A stretch of DNA of 29,826 bases from a virus. How positions within the stretch are numbered: position 1 is the stretch's first letter; each line of letters starts with the position of its first letter. The position numbers were made by a program, and so were the translations under genes. The stretch covers positions 1 through 29,826 of the IMG/VR virus record IMGVR_UViG_3300021168_000073; one strand, 5' to 3'. Positions 1 to 4,625 of the stretch are shown here, piece by piece. The notes beneath the pieces are model-generated. The model searched no databases, was not told the DNA's origin, and saw nothing but the letters and a program-made list of their open reading frames with translations.

Positions 1-84
1 CGGGCCGTCTTTAAACTTAACATGCTCATCGCCTAGTTCCCATTTCTCTTCTTGCATCTTTTGTTCTATAAAACTATTACCCAT
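1..84 (-). CDS. Partial hypothetical protein, cut by left window edge
   Basis: An ATG at 84-82 on the minus strand follows a strong AAGGAGGAG ribosome binding site at about 89-97 and opens a frame that runs off the left edge without a stop (28 codons seen). The visible N-terminus, MGNSFIEQKMQEEKW, is charged and probably helical. No family is recognised. It lies directly downstream of tRNA-Ser(UGA), and its ribosome binding site almost touches the tRNA's encoded CCA, so it continues the alternation of tRNAs and small genes seen along this arm. Confidence 0.7.
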   Translation of the reverse strand, partial: MGNSFIEQKMQEEKWELGDEHVKFKDGP

Positions 85-98
85 ACTACTCCTCCTTA

Positions 99-194
99 TG
101 GCGGGTGCGGTAGGATTCGAACCCACGGAGCCGGGTCTTAACCGGCTCAACGGTTTTCAAGACCGCCGCCTTAATCCATCTCAGCCACACACCC
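99..194 (-). tRNA. tRNA-Ser(UGA)
   Basis: The minus strand folds as a class II tRNA. The 7-bp acceptor is GGGTGTG with CGCACCC, the anticodon stem-loop CGGTCTTGAAAACCG has anticodon TGA, the variable arm is long, and the T-arm is GTGGG-TTCGAAT-CCTAC. Discriminator G and an encoded CCA (99-101) follow. The long variable arm and UGA anticodon fit serine. Confidence 0.95.
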
Positions 195-199
195 GTTAA

Positions 200-409
200 T
201 TAGCTAATCAATTCCTTATAACGTTGTTCAAATTTCTTCTTGGCAAAATGTATAACCGTAATTCTTTGATCGTTTTCAAATAAACTACGATACACTTCCT
301 CTGCCATTCGTTCAGCAAACTCTTCTATACTGGTAATATCGGCTAGTTCGTTACCGCTCTGAATTAATGGATTCGAAAATGGATTTATAACAGTCCATTC
401 TGTACGCAT
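200..409 (-). CDS. Small hypothetical protein (69 aa)
   Basis: This 69-residue acidic protein is encoded between two serine tRNAs. Its ATG follows a good AAAGGAAC ribosome binding site, and the frame ends 5 nt before tRNA-Ser(UGA). The middle of the protein (about residues 25-50) looks helical and rich in Glu/Arg. No motif is recognised. The tight fit between two tRNAs suggests expression from one processed transcript. The gene is probably real; its function is unknown. Confidence 0.75.
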   Translation of the reverse strand: MRTEWTVINPFSNPLIQSGNELADITSIEEFAERMAEEVYRSLFENDQRITVIHFAKKKFEQRYKELIS

Positions 410-423
410 TTGTTCCTTTCTTA

Positions 424-513
424 TGGCGGAAGGTGCAAGATTTGAACTTGCGAACCCACTTCAGGGTTGCCGCGTTAGCAGTGCGGTGCTTTAAACCACT
501 CAGCCAACCTTCC
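424..513 (-). tRNA. tRNA-Ser(GCU)
   Basis: Class II tRNA on the minus strand. The acceptor is GGAAGGT with ACCTTCC, the anticodon loop CTGCTAA carries GCT, a long variable arm is present, and the T-loop is TTCAAAT. Discriminator G and an encoded CCA (424-426) follow. It decodes AGC/AGU Ser codons and complements the Ser(UGA) tRNA 230 nt away. Confidence 0.95.
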
Positions 514-576
514 ATAAAACTAAACCCTACAGCTATACTACCACCGTAGGGCCAATTTGTCAAGCTTTAATTTCAA

Positions 577-732
577 TTAATCTATGTTTATCAATTCTAG
601 CAATTTTTTTATAAGATTCCTAACTGCTGGATTTTTCATAGCCCTTATTCTAGTTGCTAGCTCTGTTGCTACTGATATTCCCTCTAATATTTCTTCGTGA
701 GTGGCAGTGCCATAATCTTTTTTCTTTGCCAT
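577..732 (-). CDS. Small hypothetical protein (51 aa)
   Basis: The start is the ATG at 732-730, preceded by AAAAGGAT. A longer upstream reading of the same frame would run through tRNA-Leu and is rejected. The product, starting MAKKKDYGTATHEEILEG, is 51 residues, with a basic N-terminus and a helical C-terminal half rich in Leu/Ile. No family is recognised. It sits between tRNA-Leu(UAG) and tRNA-Ser(GCU). Confidence 0.7.
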   Translation of the reverse strand: MAKKKDYGTATHEEILEGISVATELATRIRAMKNPAVRNLIKKLLELINID

Positions 733-742
733 ATAATCCTTT

Positions 743-825
743 TGGTGCCGGTAGAGGGACACGAACCCCCAATCCTTTCGGCGGCAGCTTCTAAGGCTGC
801 TGTGTATGCATTCCACCATACCGGC
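743..825 (-). tRNA. tRNA-Leu(UAG)
   Basis: Class II tRNA. The acceptor GCCGGTA pairs with TACCGGC, the anticodon stem-loop GCAGCCTTAGAAGCTGC has TAG in the loop, and the variable arm is long. Discriminator A and an encoded CCA (743-745) follow. It decodes CUA (and CUG by wobble). This matters because a leader peptide at 8655 contains three CUA codons. Confidence 0.95.
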
Positions 826-951
826 TTATCTCTTAAATTCGATATGCCAACCGTCGCCATATATCCAACCGGAATCCATGTCTTGTTGCATACAATAACC
901 TTTGACATTATTTCTTAGAATACGGGCAGCTAGTAATCTTAACCATTTCAT
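826..951 (-). CDS. Very small hypothetical protein (41 aa)
   Basis: An ATG at 951-949 lies just after AAAGGATTAAT, a good ribosome binding site. The frame gives 41 residues (MKWLRLLAARILRNN...IEFKR) and its TAA ends at the first base outside tRNA-Leu(UAG). The N-terminus is basic and amphipathic (K/R with L/I/W). Packing between tRNA-Tyr and tRNA-Leu and the good ribosome binding site support a real gene. No homologue is recognised. Confidence 0.6.
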   Translation of the reverse strand: MKWLRLLAARILRNNVKGYCMQQDMDSGWIYGDGWHIEFKR

Positions 952-961
952 ATTAATCCTT

Positions 962-1050
962 TGGTGCGTCAGGATGGAGTCGAACCACCTATCCGCGAAT
1001 GCAGGGCAGATTTACAGTCTGCTGTAACAAGCCGAAGTTACCTCTAACGC
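962..1050 (-). tRNA. tRNA-Tyr(GUA)
   Basis: The acceptor GCGTTAG pairs with CTGACGC, the anticodon stem-loop GCAGACTGTAAATCTGC has GTA, the variable arm is the long one typical of bacterial tRNA-Tyr, and the T-arm is GGTGG-TTCGACT-CCATC. Discriminator A and an encoded CCA (962-964) follow. Confidence 0.95.
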
Positions 1051-1056
1051 ATAATT

Positions 1057-1135
1057 TGGTTCGGGGAGTGGGATTTGAACCCACGATAGCTGGCTTATGA
1101 GGCCAACGCTTTGAGCCGGACTAAGCTATCCCCGT
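1057..1135 (-). tRNA. tRNA with CAU anticodon (Met or Ile2)
   Basis: The anticodon loop CTCATAA has CAT. The D-stem is GCTT/AAGC and the T-arm is GTGGG-TTCAAAT-CCCAC. Discriminator A and an encoded CCA (1057-1059) follow. Six acceptor pairs form, but the terminal pair is A1-A72, a mismatch. A 1-72 mismatch is an initiator feature. However, the anticodon stem lacks the three consecutive G-C pairs of initiators and the D-stem has C11, as in elongators. Elongator Met, or Ile decoding AUA through lysidine at C34, are both possible. Confidence 0.9.
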
Positions 1136-1148
1136 ATAAACTTAACGA

Positions 1149-1361
1149 TACTCGCTACCGGGACAATATGCAATATACAATTTGCAAAAGTCAATAAACA
1201 CTTGTGAGGTAGTTGTTCCCGGTGCAATATGCACGTCTAATCCAGTAATGAAACTGGCAGATTTCAATGGTAATCCGGGGGTCATCCTCAAGCAAGGAGG
1301 TTAGCGTTTCCGCTAATCCTTCTCGAATGTAGCCGGTTTCCCGGCAGTTTGGTAGCGAGTA
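1149..1361 (-). ncRNA. Candidate structured non-coding RNA, about 213 nt
   Basis: Read on the minus strand, a perfect 11-bp helix (1351-1361 with 1149-1159) closes a domain with no open frame. Inside are a GCCGG-GAAA-CCGGC hairpin (1332-1345), a 9-bp hairpin with one bulge and a GAAA loop (1298-1320), a helix 1286-1290 with 1205-1209 stacked near 1275-1279 with 1218-1222, a CCAGT/ACTGG hairpin (1242-1257), a short hairpin at 1222-1234 and a TGCAA/TTGCA hairpin (1169-1186). Both tetraloops read GAAA only on the minus strand, the strand of the neighbouring tRNAs. I cannot match it to a known class. Confidence 0.6.
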
Positions 1362-1370
1362 CCGGATGAA

Positions 1371-1931
1371 TTAGAGGATTTCGTACTTCTTCAGTACGGA
1401 AACTTCCTTTTCATCAAGCTCAATTTCTGTTGAAACGTTCAAATGCAAAAGCTTGTCACTAATGGACTGCTTAGCTTTGCGAAGTTTGTTAATATCTGAC
1501 TTGTACTTTTCAACAGTTTCCTTGGTCAGAAGACTAACAGTTACAGCATCCTTTGAGCGTCCATAGGAATCCTTCTGCGCTACCGCGTCCGCAATGATGG
1601 CGCTGATTGTCTTAGCATCTAAAGCAAAGGCCGTTGTAGACGCAAGCTGCTTCAAAAAGGCAGAGGTTTTTTCGTTTAATGCAAGTTCGGTTAGCAGCTT
1701 TGCGATTCCCGCGCTTGCACTAGCCTCGCCCACTTTGGTACGTAGTGAATACAGGACTTCAATTAGACTAAACTTTTTCGCAATAGTCTGCGCTAACTTC
1801 TCGTCGGCTATCTGAAGTGCATCGGAAACTACATCATACTTACTAATAGTTGTAGTCCCAACAAATCCCTCATTAATTTGTTCATTAATGAGTAATTGCA
1901 GCGCATTTGCTTTTCTTAAACTAACCTTCAT
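1371..1931 (-). CDS. Hypothetical helical protein (186 aa)
   Basis: The chosen start is the ATG at 1931, which follows GAGAGGAGAAACAA; an in-frame start 7 codons upstream has no comparable ribosome binding site. The product is almost entirely helical and rich in Lys, Ala, Leu and Glu, with heptad-like stretches around residues 60-110 and 140-175 that could form coiled coils. There is no signal peptide or membrane segment. It slightly overlaps the upstream gene ending at 1921. No family is recognised, and the last codons abut the structured RNA at 1149-1361. Confidence 0.75.
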   Translation of the reverse strand: MKVSLRKANALQLLINEQINEGFVGTTTISKYDVVSDALQIADEKLAQTIAKKFSLIEVLYSLRTKVGEASASAGIAKLLTELALNEKTSAFLKQLASTTAFALDAKTISAIIADAVAQKDSYGRSKDAVTVSLLTKETVEKYKSDINKLRKAKQSISDKLLHLNVSTEIELDEKEVSVLKKYEIL

Positions 1932-2235
1932 TTGTTTCTCCTCTCGTGTCAACCCATTGCAGTTTTCCGTCTACTGCGTCATAATGGGGAATTTCTTTAA
2001 TCTTCATTTCACAGAACTTGATAATGTCTTGGTACATTCCCATTGGACAATTCTTTGATGTACAACCGTCAAACAAAACTTCTACCACTTCAAAATGATC
2101 TGGATCGAATCTTGGACCGTCAAAGTTAAACGTTATAGAAGGATGGTCATTGATGATTGTAAGTTCATGGACGGCCCCATCCTCGTCTGTATATGATCCT
2201 GTTGGTCCGTATTCGTTTCCTGTCCATTCTGTCAT
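1921..2235 (-). CDS. Hypothetical protein (104 aa)
   Basis: The ATG at 2235-2233 overlaps the stop of the preceding gene (TAATG) and has AGAGGATT upstream, so translation is probably coupled. The product, starting MTEWTGNEYGPTGSYTDEDG, is acidic with several aromatic residues and two cysteines near the middle (GCTSKNCPMG). It resembles small globular phage accessory proteins in composition only; no family is recognised. Confidence 0.7.
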   Translation of the reverse strand: MTEWTGNEYGPTGSYTDEDGAVHELTIINDHPSITFNFDGPRFDPDHFEVVEVLFDGCTSKNCPMGMYQDIIKFCEMKIKEIPHYDAVDGKLQWVDTRGETNEG

Positions 2236-2435
2236 TAGAATCCTCTTGGGCATCCCCATTGGGCCGGGGAAGGAACACTTGGTATAATTTTCATTTCGGG
2301 TTTAAGTTCTACATAATGACCATTGACTGTGTCTCGTGTGTACACACATGTATCACAGAACTGGATAGAATTTAGCTTGGCAAGTCGTTCTTGTACTTTT
2401 TTACATAGAGGACATTTATACGTGTATAGCGCCAT
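2235..2435 (-). CDS. FmdB-like zinc-ribbon protein (66 aa)
   Basis: The N-terminus MALYTYKCPLCKK is followed about 18 residues later by FCDTC, giving two C-x2-C knuckles (Cys 8/11 and Cys 27/30). This is the pattern of the small FmdB-type zinc ribbons often found in phages and bacteria. A good ribosome binding site (AGGAG) precedes the ATG. The C-terminal half is unstructured-looking and Pro-rich (PSVPSPAQW). The exact role is unknown; zinc binding follows from the four cysteines. Its stop overlaps the next gene's start. Confidence 0.7.
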   Translation of the reverse strand: MALYTYKCPLCKKVQERLAKLNSIQFCDTCVYTRDTVNGHYVELKPEMKIIPSVPSPAQWGCPRGF

Positions 2436-2443
2436 TACTTCTC

Positions 2444-2668
2444 CTAACTAAAGTTTACAATTCCATCTGAATCAACAATCGCACTTGAAGCATCTACCCA
2501 AAATCCATTAATAGCTTCAAAATCAAACTTGTTCCTTTTTACTACTCTGGTTTCGGCGCTGCATTTTGTGATTCTAAATCCTTTAGCATGGCCCTTTAAC
2601 GGGACAATATCATCGTCAAATACTATAGGCCACTCTTCATCTTTAGTAAACATTACACGAAATGCCAT
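2444..2668 (-). CDS. Hypothetical protein (74 aa)
   Basis: A 74-residue protein starting MAFRVMFTKDEEW, with GGAACGC before the ATG. It has alternating hydrophobic and charged residues suggestive of a small beta-rich fold, and no recognised motif. It lies between tRNA-Pro and the zinc-ribbon gene, with 8 nt to the latter, so the two are likely co-transcribed. Confidence 0.7.
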   Translation of the reverse strand: MAFRVMFTKDEEWPIVFDDDIVPLKGHAKGFRITKCSAETRVVKRNKFDFEAINGFWVDASSAIVDSDGIVNFS

Positions 2669-2683
2669 GCGTTCCTTTCAAAA

Positions 2684-2760
2684 TGGTACGGGTTGCTGGA
2701 TTTAAACCAGCGATCTTCTGCTCCCAAAGCAGACGCGTTATCAGGCTTCGCTAAACCCGT
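2684..2760 (-). tRNA. tRNA-Pro(UGG)
   Basis: The acceptor ACGGGTT pairs with AACCCGT, the anticodon stem-loop TCTGCTTTGGGAGCAGA has TGG, and the T-loop is TTTAAAT. Discriminator A and an encoded CCA (2684-2686) follow. Confidence 0.95.
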
Positions 2761-2850
2761 ATAAACTCAATGACCGTTGACCGGCCTTTACATCCTGCTG
2801 TTACGGTCCAGAACAGGTTCTATGGAGTAAAGGGTTTCCCAGTCCAACAT

Positions 2851-2925
2851 TGGGGTGTAAGGTAGGATTTGAACCCACATAAACCGACGCCACAGGTCGG
2901 CGCATTACCTATCTGCCACTCACAC
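2851..2925 (-). tRNA. tRNA-His(GUG)
   Basis: The acceptor GTGTGAG pairs with CTTACAC, the anticodon stem-loop CCGACCTGTGGCGTCGG has GTG, and the T-arm is GTGGG-TTCAAAT-CCTAC. Discriminator C73 and an encoded CCA (2851-2853) follow. The base at position -1 is T, not the G that bacterial tRNA-His genes normally encode. The 90 nt between this tRNA and tRNA-Pro hold no gene that I can see. Confidence 0.93.
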
Positions 2926-2935
2926 AAAACTTAAA

Positions 2936-3146
2936 TGGCCCGTTCTGTTTCCAAGTGGGCCAATCTCAGGCTGTTTAGGCCAGAACAAGATCATTGCTAT
3001 TAACTTCAACCGAAGTTGAAACGCCAGCAATCATTTTGTCGTAAATGCTTGTTTCAGCAGTTACTTGTTTGATTCTCGTATACGGTGAGCATCAATCCCG
3101 GCACGTCCACTACACTACATTATACTGTCGAAACCTTGGCACACCC
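2936..3146 (-). ncRNA. ssrA: Permuted tmRNA, coding piece (5' mature half)
   Basis: Transfer-messenger RNA rescues stalled ribosomes. On the minus strand the piece begins GGGTGTG (3146-3140), then CCAAGGTTTCGACAG, matching the conserved tmRNA 5' segment. GGGTGTG pairs with CACATCC of the acceptor piece at 3262-3268, giving 7 bp with G3-U70, the alanine identity pair. ACGTGC (3106-3101) and ATGTAGT (3120-3114) pair with the acceptor piece to form P2. A resume frame starts at 3058. After it, GTTCTG (2986-2981), TGGCCC (2962-2957), CAGAAC (2947-2942) and GGGCCA (2941-2936) form an H-type pseudoknot in the correct order. No T-arm follows, so the gene is permuted. Confidence 0.87.
2975..3058 (-). 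other. tmRNA proteolysis-tag reading frame (27 codons plus TAA)
   Basis: The frame starts with GCT (Ala resume codon) after AAGTAACT, reads AETSIYDKM and continues to SNDLVLA before TAA at 2977-2975. A hydrophobic, Ala-ending C-terminus is what tag-dependent proteases recognise; most bacterial tags end in A-A, so L-V-L-A is slightly atypical. At 27 residues the tag is longer than the common 8-15. The middle of the frame contains a TTCAAC-TTCG-GTTGAA hairpin. The exact resume codon is inferred from the tmRNA layout. Confidence 0.7.
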
Positions 3147-3257
3147 AAATTAATTAGCCCATGTGCATTACGCATTTGCACTCTCTAGAGGTTGCTGTAA
3201 ACGACTTGCGAGGAAGTGACCTTGCAACTCAATTTGGGCTAAACTTATTACAAAACT

Positions 3258-3326
3258 TGGTGGATGTGAGCGGACTCGAACCGCTGTCCAATATTACTTC
3301 ATGTAACTTCATACGTGCGTACTTAA
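3258..3326 (-). ncRNA. ssrA: Permuted tmRNA, acceptor piece (3' mature half)
   Basis: The minus strand reads TTGGACAGCGG-TTCGAGT-CCGCT-CACATCC-A-CCA, the T-arm, acceptor strand, discriminator and encoded CCA (3260-3258) of a tmRNA. Upstream, GTTACAT (3307-3301) and GCACGT (3318-3313) are the 3' strands of P2. The piece is transcribed before its 5' partner, and about 111 nt (3147-3257) separate them as the intervening segment. That segment contains its own AGCCCA/TGGGCT helix, and processing would excise it. The upstream end of the piece is not defined by sequence alone. Only about 100 nt (3340-3440) without a gene lie upstream. Confidence 0.85.
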
Positions 3327-3442
3327 AATGTTTTTCCCGGTAGGATTACTTCTCGCCAAACTATTGTAATAGATTCAGCCTTTGCCTACGCACCGCTAGC
3401 AAGACGGCATGGCTTGGTGTTTACCACTACGGGAAAAGTTGT

Positions 3443-3715
3443 TTACAGCTTTGCTACAGCAGCAGCAAGTGCAGCTACAGCATTCTTAACATCAGTCTTA
3501 GTATCGGTAACAACTGTCTCAACAACAGGAACTACCTTTGCCTTGATTGCAGCTACATCAGCCGCAAGGGTTGGTGATACACCAGAAACAACAGACTCAA
3601 CCTTTGTTTCTACAGCAGACAGTGATGCATTTACCTTTGAGCGAAAGCTAGAGTTGGAAATATAATCCACCAACGCATATAATCCTGCCGCTCCTAATCC
3701 GACTTCAATTAACAT
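3443..3715 (-). CDS. Small Ala/Val-rich helical protein (90 aa)
   Basis: The ATG at 3715 follows TATAGGAGATT. Residues 3-20 (hydrophobic, with Gly/Ala) could be a membrane anchor or signal. The rest is a long amphipathic helix rich in Ala, Val, Lys, Asp and Thr with 11-residue periodicity, like phasin- or apolipoprotein-type helices. It lies upstream of the tmRNA. No family is recognised. The C-terminus ends in a run of Ala/Val/Leu. Confidence 0.7.
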   Translation of the reverse strand: MLIEVGLGAAGLYALVDYISNSSFRSKVNASLSAVETKVESVVSGVSPTLAADVAAIKAKVVPVVETVVTDTKTDVKNAVAALAAAVAKL

Positions 3716-3790
3716 ATTTTAAATCTCCTATATAGTTATGACAATTAGGGCATCAACGATTGTTGAAGCCTCCACCACCTTATGTTTCCG

Positions 3791-4213
3791 TTAAGGAACG
3801 GGTTCTATCTGTCGTTCGTCTTCTATGCTTTCAAAACCTATACTAACATCAGTTTTTATGTTTGTCAAGCTTTTTTTCAAGGCTAATCTTTCAATTGTTC
3901 TTTCTCGCTTCTCTTTCATTCTACGTTGTGCCCACTGTTTCTTAGGTAGTGCATCTTTGTGTTCCCGTGTAACGAATACGCAGAATTCAGCGATTTGTGT
4001 TAAACATAAGTTATCGAACAACATTGAATCCAGCGGGAAGAAACAATATTTCTTCCAAGCTCCATACCATTCAACGTGACCAAGCAAGATATGCTTTAAT
4101 CCGAATACGTTGAATTTGCGGGTTTTAGCACCCGGTTTTCTAGGCCCATCGTCAAAAAATACCATGTGGCTACTTTTGAACCACTTCTCGTCGATTCGCT
4201 GGATTCCCGTCAT
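3791..4213 (-). CDS. Conserved-type phage hypothetical protein (140 aa)
   Basis: The product begins MTGIQRIDEKWF and contains FDDGPRKPGAKTRKFNVFG, then GHVEWYGAWKKYCFFPL and LCLTQIAEFCVF. The W-Y-x-x-W-K-x-Y-x-F-F-P core followed by an I-A-x-F motif recurs in small phage proteins of unknown function. The C-terminal third is charged and helical. In-frame starts at 4225 (ATG) and 4252 (TTG) exist, but none has a clear ribosome binding site. The longest form would overlap the upstream gene by about 23 nt, suggesting translational coupling. Confidence 0.7.
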   Translation of the reverse strand: MTGIQRIDEKWFKSSHMVFFDDGPRKPGAKTRKFNVFGLKHILLGHVEWYGAWKKYCFFPLDSMLFDNLCLTQIAEFCVFVTREHKDALPKKQWAQRRMKEKRERTIERLALKKSLTNIKTDVSIGFESIEDERQIEPVP

Positions 4214-4229
4214 TTCTAAATACATGATA

Positions 4230-4625
4230 TCATGGTTTCGGTAACTTGTCAAGTGCTTTTTGTAACTTTTTTATTGCGGCACTTTGATCTTTAGTAACCT
4301 CTCGGACCAAATATCCTAAATGATATGCAAATAACTCTTCCTCGTGTGTAGCGCCTATCCACTTAAATAGTGTCGATACAGCATGGTAGCATTCATGTGT
4401 TATCTGGTTACTGTCGGCATTCATCTTGAATACTAAATAGGAATAACTTTGGTTAGAGAACTTTATATGAAACGCACCTGTGGTTTCATCCCCCATGTCA
4501 GTGTTTTTGGCTAATAAACCCTGGCTTATCAACACTTTAGAGGTTTCTTTTAAACTTTCTGTAAATATGACATAAATACGATAGTCGTATAGAGGAAGGG
4601 GTATAAAGGTTTTAAATTCCATCAT
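4230..4625 (-). CDS. Putative zinc metallopeptidase-like protein (131 aa)
   Basis: An H-E-C-Y-H motif (ITHECYHAVSTL, near residues 76-87) matches the HExxH zinc-binding signature. It is followed about 10 residues later by THEEELFAYHLGYL, which could supply the third ligand, as in minimal gluzincin or ImmA-type domains common in phages. The protein is short and lacks other recognisable domains. Its ATG overlaps the TGA of the DNA polymerase gene (ATGA), so it is likely coupled to the polymerase. The substrate is unknown; activity is inferred from the motif only. Confidence 0.65.
   Translation of the reverse strand: MMEFKTFIPLPLYDYRIYVIFTESLKETSKVLISQGLLAKNTDMGDETTGAFHIKFSNQSYSYLVFKMNADSNQITHECYHAVSTLFKWIGATHEEELFAYHLGYLVREVTKDQSAAIKKLQKALDKLPKP

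Noticed and set aside
684-908. Minus-strand ORF of 74 codons
   Set aside because: It runs through tRNA-Leu(UAG). The frame at 826-951 in the same stretch has a good ribosome binding site and stops exactly at the tRNA, so it is preferred.
2761-2850. Possible extra tRNA between tRNA-Pro and tRNA-His
   Set aside because: Only a CTGTT/AACAG hairpin is visible; there is no acceptor stem, T-arm or CCA.
3258-3610. Conventional one-piece tmRNA extending upstream of the acceptor piece
   Set aside because: Upstream (higher coordinates) lies a separate protein gene with its own ribosome binding site and no GGTTTCGAC element. The 5' half is found downstream instead.
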